Positions 1 to 7,469 of a DNA stretch of 53,394 bases are shown piece by piece. Below the pieces are notes generated by a model. It ran no database searches. It saw nothing but the letters and a program-made list of their open reading frames with translations, and was not told where the DNA came from. The DNA lies in contig JAIRWR010000026.1 in assembly GCA_031268885.1 (NCBI GenBank), positions 1 through 53,394 on the forward strand. The letters run 5' to 3'. Every line of letters begins with the position of its first letter. Position 1 is the first letter of the stretch. This stretch comes from Synergistaceae bacterium (lineage in GTDB: Bacteria; Synergistota; Synergistia; Synergistales; Synergistaceae). The position numbers and the translations under genes were made by a program.

Positions 1-165
1 CTTGCTTTGTTTAGGGCAAAAGAATATTCCCTATGAAAATAGACTTGACTCTACGTTTAATGTTAGTCGCGACCACAAAGCATGACCAGTTAAGTCAAAA
101 AATCTTCGTTGTAGTGTTATATGGCTTCGGTAAGTTATTAGGTTTTTTGGGGGAGACGCGGCGTT

Positions 166-1554
166 ATGAATAGCTGGCATTGTTACATCAATGGCCAGGC
201 TTATGGGCCATATCCTGAAAATTTATTAAGGGAGCTAATCAACAGGGGACAACTGACTACTGATACATATGTGTATAACGATTCCCCGAAAGACGCCCCA
301 ATGGGATGGCAACGCGCTGGAGATACGGAGATAGTTACGTTGTTACTGAATAATCCACAAGGGATTAAGCTTTTTCCTCCGATTCAAAATAAGGGAATTA
401 CCCGAGTTTCCCAGGAGATGCCCAAAGAAAACGTCGAAAATCACCGCCACTTGCTTTCCAATGATGGAGAAACGCAAATATTTTCATCGAATTACGCTTG
501 CGAACCCGGAACGCGTCAGTTTAAAGAGAGTGTTGTAACCGGCTATGCCGGATATTTATGGTATTACTCGAAGGATGGCAATATAGAGGAACCGGTTCCC
601 GCTGACGAGATCATAAATTTAATAAAGAAAAAAATAATCACGGCAGGAACCCTAATCTATAGTGATACTTTTAATGACATAGGATGGGCCAAAGCGTCTG
701 AGACAGAGTTTGCGGATGTATTTAACTATGTTCCTGTACCATCGCCAACGAAAGAGTCTACAAATTACGATTCGCGAACGCACATTGGAAAGATCTGTCC
801 GTATTGCAAGGCGAAGATTGCGGCAAGCGAGGATTTGAAAGTCTGCCCGATTTGCAATATGCCGCATCATCAAAATTGTTGGGATGAGAACAAAGGGTGT
901 ACGACATTTGGTTGCAGTTGCCGGCACCACGAGGAGCAGAGAACGAACCTATCTCCAGACGTATCTCCGTCCGTTGCGGCCGCCATAAACCTAGCAAACG
1001 CCAGTGTGGTCAAAAAGAACAAGGATAGGACTGTCGGTTATATTGCCGCTGCTGTAGTAGTGTTTGCCCTCGTTGTTCTCGTTGGCGGATTTACTAGCAA
1101 GAGGGTGATAGAAGCAAAAAAACTGTATCTTTCCTCTGTGAATTTGTTTAAATCACGAGTGTTGGCTGCCGGCAGCAATTTGGAAGATATAGCCGATACC
1201 ATCCAGCGTTATTGGCGCGAAAACATCTACGAGAATAGGCATGGGAATGATATAAATGCAGCGATTCGGTATGCTCAGATTGACAAAATGAGTGAAATCT
1301 CAAACGCAAGGGCACAAAAAGACGACATCGACGACTTGTACAAAAGTGTCCGAAATCTGCCGGATGATTTAAGAAACGACGATGATCTCAGAGATATTCG
1401 TGACGCCTCCAGAAATCTCTACAATTCATATACAGATTTTTACAGTCTCGCTATCAGCCCAACAGGAAACTACGCCTCCTATTCGGCCAATAACAATAGA
1501 AAAACAGACGACTTTCTTTCCAACTATCGAGCACTAAGTAGTCTATTGGATTAG
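166..1554 (+). CDS. GYF/RING-type zinc-finger membrane protein (candidate E3 of a ubiquitin-like system)
   Basis: 462 residues. Two GYF_2-like modules are visible (about residues 4-60 and 128-185, with W-x-Y/G-P and G-W signatures). A binuclear treble-clef/RING-type finger follows: C211xxC214, C227xxC230, H235xxC238, C245 and C250/C252. One membrane helix lies at about 290-310, with basic residues on both sides, and a helical tail of about 150 residues follows. The prokaryotic RING family is known beside E1/E2/ubiquitin-like genes. As the first gene of this operon it is the natural E3 or adaptor candidate; that role is inferred. The ATG has a GGGGGAG ribosome site about 10 nt upstream. The N-terminal domains are probably cytoplasmic. 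It could instead be a scaffold without ligase activity. Confidence 0.8.
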   Translation: MNSWHCYINGQAYGPYPENLLRELINRGQLTTDTYVYNDSPKDAPMGWQRAGDTEIVTLLLNNPQGIKLFPPIQNKGITRVSQEMPKENVENHRHLLSNDGETQIFSSNYACEPGTRQFKESVVTGYAGYLWYYSKDGNIEEPVPADEIINLIKKKIITAGTLIYSDTFNDIGWAKASETEFADVFNYVPVPSPTKESTNYDSRTHIGKICPYCKAKIAASEDLKVCPICNMPHHQNCWDENKGCTTFGCSCRHHEEQRTNLSPDVSPSVAAAINLANASVVKKNKDRTVGYIAAAVVVFALVVLVGGFTSKRVIEAKKLYLSSVNLFKSRVLAAGSNLEDIADTIQRYWRENIYENRHGNDINAAIRYAQIDKMSEISNARAQKDDIDDLYKSVRNLPDDLRNDDDLRDIRDASRNLYNSYTDFYSLAISPTGNYASYSANNNRKTDDFLSNYRALSSLLD

Positions 1555-1592
1555 TTTTACAGAACTAAAAACAAACAGTGAGGTGCGTTAAA

Positions 1593-1871
1593 ATGGCAAA
1601 GGTAAATGTTGTTATCATTGATGCGACGGGCAACAAGGAACAAAAGGTTGGCTTGCCGGATGATGTGAAGTGCGGCATCATTATGGTTAAGCTGATCGAA
1701 AAAATCAAACTCCCTTCCGTTGGGCCTGATGGCAATCCCATCAGTTACAAGTTCATTCACAAAGTAAGCGGTCGGCAGCTGCTTGAGGCACAAACCCTGA
1801 GAGAAGCCGGAATCAATGACGGAGATGTTCTTCGGTTGCAGCCAGAGATTACGGCGGGCACTAACGGATGA
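1593..1871 (+). CDS. Ubiquitin-like (YukD/beta-grasp-type) modifier protein ending in Gly
   Basis: 92 residues from the ATG at 1593, which has a GTGAGGTG ribosome site; a GTG 15 nt upstream is in frame but coincides with that site. The pattern fits a beta-grasp ubiquitin fold: a first hairpin (VNVVIIDATGN...), a central helix (about 28-38), and a last strand of the type GDVLRL (about 77-82). The chain ends ...TAGTNG, so a C-terminal Gly is already exposed and no tail would need trimming before activation. E1, E2 and JAB genes in the same operon make it the likely substrate of the cascade. The stop overlaps the next gene's start (ATGA). The fold is inferred from pattern, not computed. Confidence 0.8.
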   Translation: MAKVNVVIIDATGNKEQKVGLPDDVKCGIIMVKLIEKIKLPSVGPDGNPISYKFIHKVSGRQLLEAQTLREAGINDGDVLRLQPEITAGTNG

Positions 1872-3076
1872 TGACTGATAGCGTCGAACTGACGGGAAAT
1901 GACTTTACAGAGGATAAGTATGCCAGGCTGCGCTTAATTACTTGGTGGGATCAAGAGCGGCTTCGCGATGCAACCATTATGGTAGTCGGGGCGGGCGCAA
2001 TAGGTAACGAGTTGATTAAGGATATCTCGCTGCTCGGCGTTGGGAATATTCTTATCGTCGATATGGATGTCATTGAAAATAGTAACCTTACGAGGTCTGT
2101 ACTGTTTCGCGCAAAGGATGTCGGGAGACCCAAAGCCGAGGTCGCTGCCGAGAGAGCTATGGAAATGAATCCTGATATCAAGGCCAAGGCTCTCTCTCTG
2201 AATGTCATCAACGATATAGGCCTTGGCGTTTTTCGGCGAGTAAACCTCGTCTTAGGAGGGCTTGATAATCGCGAAGCTCGGCTTGCTATAAATCAAGCGT
2301 GCTATAAAGTGAATAAACCCTGGGTCGATGGTTCAATCGAAATTTTGAACGGCTTTGCCCGAGTATTTACCCCGCCTGATGGAGCGTGTTATGAGTGTAC
2401 GATGACGGAAACGGATTGGAAGCTCATAAACAAGCGTAAGTCATGTGCGTTGTTAACGCACGAACAAATGGTAGAAGGTAAGATTCCGACGACGCCAACC
2501 TCATCGGCGATTATCGCGGGTATTCAGGTTCAAGAGATGCTGAAGCTGCTCCACAGTGATCGAGGCTTGCCTACTCTCGCCGGAAAGTGTTATGTTTTTA
2601 ACGGAATCACTCATGATTCGTATATTGCCGAATATCAACGCAAGCCGGATTGTATGAGTCATGACACTTACAGCAACATTAACGAAATGCCGTGGTCTGT
2701 TCATTCCTTTACGCTTGGGGAAATCGTCAATGCTGTCAAAGCCGATATGGGCGAGGAGGCGGTTGTTGATTTTGACCGCGATTTTGCTTCTGTCGCCGTC
2801 TGTTCGTGCGGCGAGTGCAAGGAACTCTTTACTCCGGTTCATCGCCTGAGAGCTGAATCCGTCATATGCCCTAATTGCGGCATAGCTATGAATTTCGAGC
2901 TATTCCATTCGTTAGATGGCGCTGAAGTATTTTTAGATAAAACTGTGGGGGAGATTGGCGTCCCGCCTTTGCACATCCTCTCTGGTCGAGTTGGTACGAC
3001 TTCAAAATATTACGAGTTTTCGGCGGATGAACCTGAAATATTTTCTGATTTTAGTGGAGGGGGACAACATCAATGA
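1868..3076 (+). CDS. E1-like (ThiF/MoeB/UBA superfamily) modifier-activating enzyme
   Basis: 402 residues. It would adenylate the modifier C-terminus and pass it on as a thioester. The Rossmann ATP site is clear (VVGAGAIGNE, about 39-48), followed by the ribose-binding acidic pair (DMD, 65-67), the N-x-x-R segment (about 73-76) and GLDNREAR (131-138). Zinc-type C174xxC177 is present. C193, in KSCALL before PTTPTSSAIIAG, is the best catalytic-Cys candidate. Unlike short MoeB/ThiF proteins it has a C-terminal zinc ribbon (C312, C314, C317, C334, C337) and a tail that could be E2-recruiting. Both ends overlap neighbours by 4 nt, so translation is coupled to the ubiquitin-like and E2 genes. Confidence 0.9.
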   Translation: MMTDSVELTGNDFTEDKYARLRLITWWDQERLRDATIMVVGAGAIGNELIKDISLLGVGNILIVDMDVIENSNLTRSVLFRAKDVGRPKAEVAAERAMEMNPDIKAKALSLNVINDIGLGVFRRVNLVLGGLDNREARLAINQACYKVNKPWVDGSIEILNGFARVFTPPDGACYECTMTETDWKLINKRKSCALLTHEQMVEGKIPTTPTSSAIIAGIQVQEMLKLLHSDRGLPTLAGKCYVFNGITHDSYIAEYQRKPDCMSHDTYSNINEMPWSVHSFTLGEIVNAVKADMGEEAVVDFDRDFASVAVCSCGECKELFTPVHRLRAESVICPNCGIAMNFELFHSLDGAEVFLDKTVGEIGVPPLHILSGRVGTTSKYYEFSADEPEIFSDFSGGGQHQ

Positions 3077-4797
3077 CTGCGAGGCTGCGGAGAATAGCCG
3101 CTGATTGGGAGCAAGTCAGAAAAGACTTTGTCGGGCATAAGAACATCATCGTTACTCCTGTCGAAGGCAACCCGCCCGAGAAATACAGGGTGACGTATTT
3201 CGTCAACGGTATATATCTGCTGCCGGACGGTAAAATCGAAGTCCTTGCCCGTCACGAGGTCGAAATCACCCTTCATTCTGAATACCCGCGATATAAGCCG
3301 ATTTGTAAAATAAGTACCCAGATTTGGCATCCGAACTTCCGTGACGGGCAGATTTGCATTGGGGATATATGGGGCGCTGGCGAATCCCTGAGCGACATCA
3401 TCATTAATATTGGCGATATGATTCAATACAAGTCTTGGAACTCATCAAGCCCGCTTTCATCGGAGGCGGCTCAGTGGGCTATCGAGAATAAGCACCTCTT
3501 CCCTATTGGCTCAATTGATTTACATATTGCCGATTACTCCTCCGCTAATGGCGACGTTAGTATTGACTTATACGTCGATGATGCCGTCGGAACGGATGAA
3601 ACGTCCCGTCAGGAATTCATGATGGGAACGCCCCCGGTCGTGCCGACCAACGATTTTGATATTGCCGCCGAGGAACTGGCCGGCATAGAATTTGTCCCCA
3701 CCGCGCAGAGGATGCAGACTGTAGCCCACGGTGGGTTAGTAAGGGGTAATAGCGTTAATTTCAAAACCATTTTGTTCAAGGGCATTATCTGGGCGTTTAT
3801 CGGAGCAATATTTGGGTTTGTTATTTCGGAATCACTCAATGCCGCGACAAGCAGCACTCAGGCGTTAAAGTGGATGGGATATTCAGATGTGGCGGAAGTA
3901 TACGAGAAACTTATGAACATTGATGAAAGCTCAGATTTAGCCGAAAGGCTTGAGTTGTATAGGTTATATAGTAACATTTTGCTATCAAAAATCGAGTTCA
4001 ACGACGTTATGAAATCAGCGGTTCGGGTGTCATCGGCTATGTTTGCCGCTCTGCTCGCTTTAGGGCTAGGGTTGTTCTTGGGTATAGGCGAGGGCATTTA
4101 CTACGGCTCAAAGCCGCAAGCGGTGCGGTATGCTCTGATCGGGGCGGGCATTTCAATTGTGATTGGCTTTGTCAGCGGTTATATCGCGCAAGCCACCTAT
4201 GCGGGAATGTTGAGCGATGATGCTTCGACAATGGCAAGCGCAATGGTGCGCGGCTTCGGGTGGTCGATAATGGGTCTTGGAGTTGGCGTTTCAATCGGTT
4301 TGATAAAGCCCGAACTGCGCAGGCTAATGTTTTGTTCGCTCGGAGGACTTGCCGGAGGATTTCTCGGCGGCTTTATCTTCAACTTTGTCGTAGGCGTCGT
4401 AAAGTTTGGAGCAAACGATACGGGTACTTTTGCGAGAGCCATTGGTATCACCGTAATGGGATTGCTCATAGGCCTTGGCATTGGTTTGTTGGAGCAATTC
4501 GCGAAACAGGCTTGGCTGAAAGTCGTTCGCGGGGAATTTGAGGGCAAAGAGTACCTTGTTTTCGCCGGGACTACAAGCATTGGTAACAATGGCAAGAATA
4601 CCATCGTGCTGTTCAAGGACAGCCTTGTAGCACCGCACCATTGCGACATCGTTTTGGACGGCAGCAAATATGTTCTCATTGACCAAGGTACGCCGCTCGG
4701 AACGATTGTTAATGGCATGAAAACAGCCAGGTGCATCTTAAAACAAGGGGACGCCATAGCGGTCGGCAATTCTGTATTGGTCTTTAATACCAAATAA
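3073..4797 (+). CDS. E2 ubiquitin-conjugating-type enzyme fused to six membrane helices and an FHA domain
   Basis: 574 residues. The N-terminal about 150 residues form a UBC domain with the textbook signature WHPNF-RDGQIC: HPN at 86-88 and catalytic C95, one residue closer than in eukaryotic UbcH5-type enzymes. A linker of about 80 residues leads to six hydrophobic Gly-rich helices (about 233-252, 317-340, 352-376, 393-412, 417-444, 454-474). The C-terminus (about 486-573) looks like a forkhead-associated domain: a degenerate SIG turn, PHH instead of SxxH, and TIVNG. An even helix count puts UBC and FHA both in the cytoplasm. FHA domains read phosphothreonine, so phospho-control of conjugation is possible. 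The gene starts inside the E1 stop codon. Confidence 0.9.
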   Translation: MTARLRRIAADWEQVRKDFVGHKNIIVTPVEGNPPEKYRVTYFVNGIYLLPDGKIEVLARHEVEITLHSEYPRYKPICKISTQIWHPNFRDGQICIGDIWGAGESLSDIIINIGDMIQYKSWNSSSPLSSEAAQWAIENKHLFPIGSIDLHIADYSSANGDVSIDLYVDDAVGTDETSRQEFMMGTPPVVPTNDFDIAAEELAGIEFVPTAQRMQTVAHGGLVRGNSVNFKTILFKGIIWAFIGAIFGFVISESLNAATSSTQALKWMGYSDVAEVYEKLMNIDESSDLAERLELYRLYSNILLSKIEFNDVMKSAVRVSSAMFAALLALGLGLFLGIGEGIYYGSKPQAVRYALIGAGISIVIGFVSGYIAQATYAGMLSDDASTMASAMVRGFGWSIMGLGVGVSIGLIKPELRRLMFCSLGGLAGGFLGGFIFNFVVGVVKFGANDTGTFARAIGITVMGLLIGLGIGLLEQFAKQAWLKVVRGEFEGKEYLVFAGTTSIGNNGKNTIVLFKDSLVAPHHCDIVLDGSKYVLIDQGTPLGTIVNGMKTARCILKQGDAIAVGNSVLVFNTK

Positions 4798-4825
4798 TTG
4801 ACTTGATTCTATGAGGAGCGTCGGT

Positions 4826-5701
4826 ATGAGAAGATTGCGTTATGCGCTATGTATCGCACTTTCTCTTGTCTGCATATTGCTCGCCCCTATTCGGGCAAAC
4901 GCGATAGGGTTCGATGTGGAAACCATTTACAAATCTGTTGTGGTTGTGTACTCCTATAACTATAACTCGGTCGGTAGTGGGTTTGCCATAAGTGGGCATA
5001 GGGTTGTTACGAACGCTCACGTTATCGCAAATGCCGATTCTGTCGTAATTAAGACTTATGCGGGTGATAAATATGGCGCAAATGTCGAAGCGGTTGATAC
5101 CGCGTTGGATATAGCAGTCTTAAATATCAATGGCACGAGCTTTGTACCGCTTAAAATCGCTGACGAGAATTTATCTAAGGTTGGAGATGATGTGTACGTA
5201 GTTGGCGCGCCGAACGGCATGGCATACTCATTAGCAAAGGGTGTTTTATCGGCAAAGAATCGGAGGATAGGTTCTCGTGCGTATTTACAATCAGACGCCG
5301 CGGTGAACTCTGGGAATAGCGGCGGTCCGTTGCTTAACGAAAATGGCGAAGTCCTCGGCATGAATACGCTGAAAATCGCTGACAGCGAGGGAATAGGCCT
5401 TGCGATATCAATGACAACCATAGAAGAGTATATCTCAAACGGTAATAAAAACACGGCTCAAGCTAACCCCGATGATAGTTCCGAAGGCAGCCGCTTGTTA
5501 CCGCCCGTAGAGAACAAAGAAAGAAGCTCCATTTCAAATGGTACCCAGAACAACAACTCCGTTTTAATGGTTTTGCTGTGCTGCTCAGGCTTGCTTAATA
5601 TCATACTCGTGACTGTTTTGGCGTATAGCAGAATGAAACCTTCGCAACGCAAGCCTAACGCGTCAGAGCGAATAGATTTTGAAATTGATATTTTGAAGTG
5701 A
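4826..5701 (+). CDS. Membrane-anchored HtrA/DegP-type (S1C) serine protease without PDZ
   Basis: 291 residues from the ATG at 4826, chosen because GAGGAG lies 8 nt upstream; the in-frame ATG at 4811 has no ribosome site. A signal peptide or anchor covers about residues 5-26. The catalytic triad is clear: H65 in TNAHV, D95 in LDIAVL, S165 in SGNSGGPL. After the protease domain comes a polar linker (about 205-243), a second membrane helix (245-267) and a short basic tail; there is no PDZ domain. The protease domain therefore lies outside the membrane. It is 28 nt after the E2 gene and is part of the same operon. Its link to the ubiquitin-like system, for example processing the outer parts of partners, is inferred. 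Confidence 0.85.
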   Translation: MRRLRYALCIALSLVCILLAPIRANAIGFDVETIYKSVVVVYSYNYNSVGSGFAISGHRVVTNAHVIANADSVVIKTYAGDKYGANVEAVDTALDIAVLNINGTSFVPLKIADENLSKVGDDVYVVGAPNGMAYSLAKGVLSAKNRRIGSRAYLQSDAAVNSGNSGGPLLNENGEVLGMNTLKIADSEGIGLAISMTTIEEYISNGNKNTAQANPDDSSEGSRLLPPVENKERSSISNGTQNNNSVLMVLLCCSGLLNIILVTVLAYSRMKPSQRKPNASERIDFEIDILK

Positions 5702-5785
5702 ATTAAAAGGCCTATTTACTGTTAGAAGCCTAAAATGTTAACGATAAAACCTATTGCGGCGACTAAAGCAAAGGAGTTCTAAGGT

Positions 5786-6889
5786 ATGAATGAGCTTAAT
5801 CAGAATGAGGTTGGTATTGAGATCCAAGATGGCGTTGAGCGAAAAGCAGGCGTGGCGCGATTACCGGTGAATTTTGTACTGAGCGGTACCGTCGAAAACG
5901 ATGACGTTAAGGTGTATATTCACCAAAAAGCTTATAAAGCGATAGAAAAATATGCGCATTCCGATACATCTAAAGAATTGGGAAGCATATTAATCGGAGA
6001 TTACACCGAGTATTCAGGTAAAACGCAAGTTGTCATTCAATGGGTAATTGAGGCGAAGTACACAGACGCCTCGGCTTCCACGTTGACGTTTACCCACGAA
6101 ACGTGGAACTACGTTTATAAGGAGCAATCGCGCTTATTCCCTGACCTTAAAATACTTGGCTGGCAGCATACTCACCCGGGCTACGGGATTTTTCTTTCCA
6201 ACTACGATATGTTTATTCAGGAGAATTTTTTCAACCTGCCATTTCAAGTCGCTTATGTTGTAGATCCAAAGCAAGACATAAGAGGTTTCTTTCAGTGGAA
6301 AAACGGAAAGGTGGAGAAACTCAACGGGTTTTATATTTTTGATGAAGTAGACACTAGAATAACAATCGAGCCTGATATCAAGCTGACAGACGCTAAAGTT
6401 ACTGACAGTAGTGGGAGAAAAATACTCCTGCTGTTGTACTTGCTTCTGTTGATCGTTGGGGTTTTATCAATATCCGCCGTATTATTGTACTTCAACAAAC
6501 AACAAGAGAAATTGCAAGAAGATGTCGAAGAAATTTTTACTGTTCTACAACAAGAGATTTCGATCCACAGAGATAACCTAACCGAACTGCGGCGAGAGTT
6601 CACGAGCAAACCGATAAACTCGGACGACGAGCATGAAAAAGCAATCAATGCGGATAGCGGCGAAGACGTCTTAATCGGCTTTGTGCAATACACGGTACAG
6701 CGCGGCGACACTTTGATGGCCATTTGCTCAAAGCATAAAATTGAATATTCCGCAAACCGCGACGTTATTAAAGCCGTAAATAGACTTGGAGACACCAGTA
6801 CGATACGAGCGGGACAGGTAATTCTCTTGCCTATAAAAGTGCAAGGTTTACGCCCTCCGCGCCCATTATCAGGTGACATGAGAAAATAA
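5786..6889 (+). CDS. JAB/JAMM metallopeptidase with membrane helix and LysM domain (candidate deconjugase)
   Basis: 367 residues. The JAMM zinc site is complete: E64 in KELGS, then H128-T-H130-x7-S138-xx-D141. A membrane helix (213-235) follows, then a probable coiled coil (236-275) and a C-terminal LysM domain (about 300-350, YTVQRGDTL ... AGQVILLPI). JAB enzymes cut isopeptide or C-terminal ubiquitin-like bonds. The basic residues before the helix place the JAB domain inside and LysM, a peptidoglycan binder, outside. It is the last operon gene, 84 nt after the protease gene, with an AAGGAG site 9 nt before the ATG. A membrane-spanning deconjugase tied to the cell wall is unusual. Confidence 0.9.
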   Translation: MNELNQNEVGIEIQDGVERKAGVARLPVNFVLSGTVENDDVKVYIHQKAYKAIEKYAHSDTSKELGSILIGDYTEYSGKTQVVIQWVIEAKYTDASASTLTFTHETWNYVYKEQSRLFPDLKILGWQHTHPGYGIFLSNYDMFIQENFFNLPFQVAYVVDPKQDIRGFFQWKNGKVEKLNGFYIFDEVDTRITIEPDIKLTDAKVTDSSGRKILLLLYLLLLIVGVLSISAVLLYFNKQQEKLQEDVEEIFTVLQQEISIHRDNLTELRREFTSKPINSDDEHEKAINADSGEDVLIGFVQYTVQRGDTLMAICSKHKIEYSANRDVIKAVNRLGDTSTIRAGQVILLPIKVQGLRPPRPLSGDMRK

Positions 6890-6947
6890 CCACGTAAACG
6901 GCACGGCGATGATGAGGGAAGATACATAACGTCGTCTTTTCGCGGAT

Positions 6948-6975
6948 TGAAACCCGTCAGACAATTACAGCGGGT
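6948..6975. terminator. Possible hairpin between the ubiquitin-like operon and the Rpn remnant
   Basis: AAACCCG and CGGGTTT form a 7-bp stem with a 14-nt loop, in the gap between the convergent JAB gene and the decayed nuclease gene. No T-run follows on the + strand, so terminator function is uncertain. Confidence 0.3.
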
Positions 6976-6987
6976 TTGGGCAAGGAG

Positions 6988-7376
6988 TCAGTTCATGAGT
7001 TCGCGTATCTTCTCCTTAGGAAGTCCTGCGCTTTCCGCTATGATATCAGGAGAGATTCCGCGAGCCAGTAGATTGCGGGCAACTTCGAGTTTGCCCTTTT
7101 CTATGCCGCGCTTTTCCACTTCCTCCGCCGCGTCCAATTCGTAAAACGGAATATACAATATTTTACCCTCCTCGTTCAATTGCAGCCTGTATTCTCGAAT
7201 TTGGGTTCTGCTCTTGTGTCGGCCTCCCTGTAAAGCTCCGGTATTGCCCTTTTCAGCAGGTATGGAAGGAATTTTTTGATGAGGTCCTTCCACGTGCCGT
7301 CATGATCCATGTGCTCGTCGCCTTTGGAATCGGCTATGTTCTCGATATTTTCACGGTTTGCGAGGTCATCGTTCAA
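6988..7376 (-). pseudogene. Decayed Rpn/YhgA-like PD-(D/E)XK nuclease gene (internal deletion, frameshift)
   Basis: Two pieces in different frames on the - strand. The upstream one (about 7376-7195) carries the typical start DHDGTWKDLIKKFLPYLLKR...PELYREADT. The downstream one (about 7190-6988) has the family's C-terminal tail: YIPFYELDAAEEVEKRG, then EGKLEVARNLLARG and IRELMN. Intact Rpn-type proteins are about 300 residues with the nuclease core in between, and that core is missing. This family often sits in mobile or repeated loci. A second remnant with a nearly identical tail lies at 34568-34810. Confidence 0.7.
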
Positions 7377-7469
7377 CTTGCGTCACTTGCGTCACCCTCT
7401 CTTGACAACTTTCGCGGACTCTTTCTGTGATACATCTTCGGACATTTCGCGTGAGCCGCTACAATACGA

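Noticed and set aside
1578-1592. GTG start 15 nt before the ubiquitin-like gene's ATG
   Set aside because: The GTG lies in the ribosome site for the ATG at 1593; the five extra residues fit no beta-grasp start.
4811-4825. ATG at 4811 as the protease start
   Set aside because: No ribosome site precedes it, while the ATG at 4826 has GAGGAG at good spacing.
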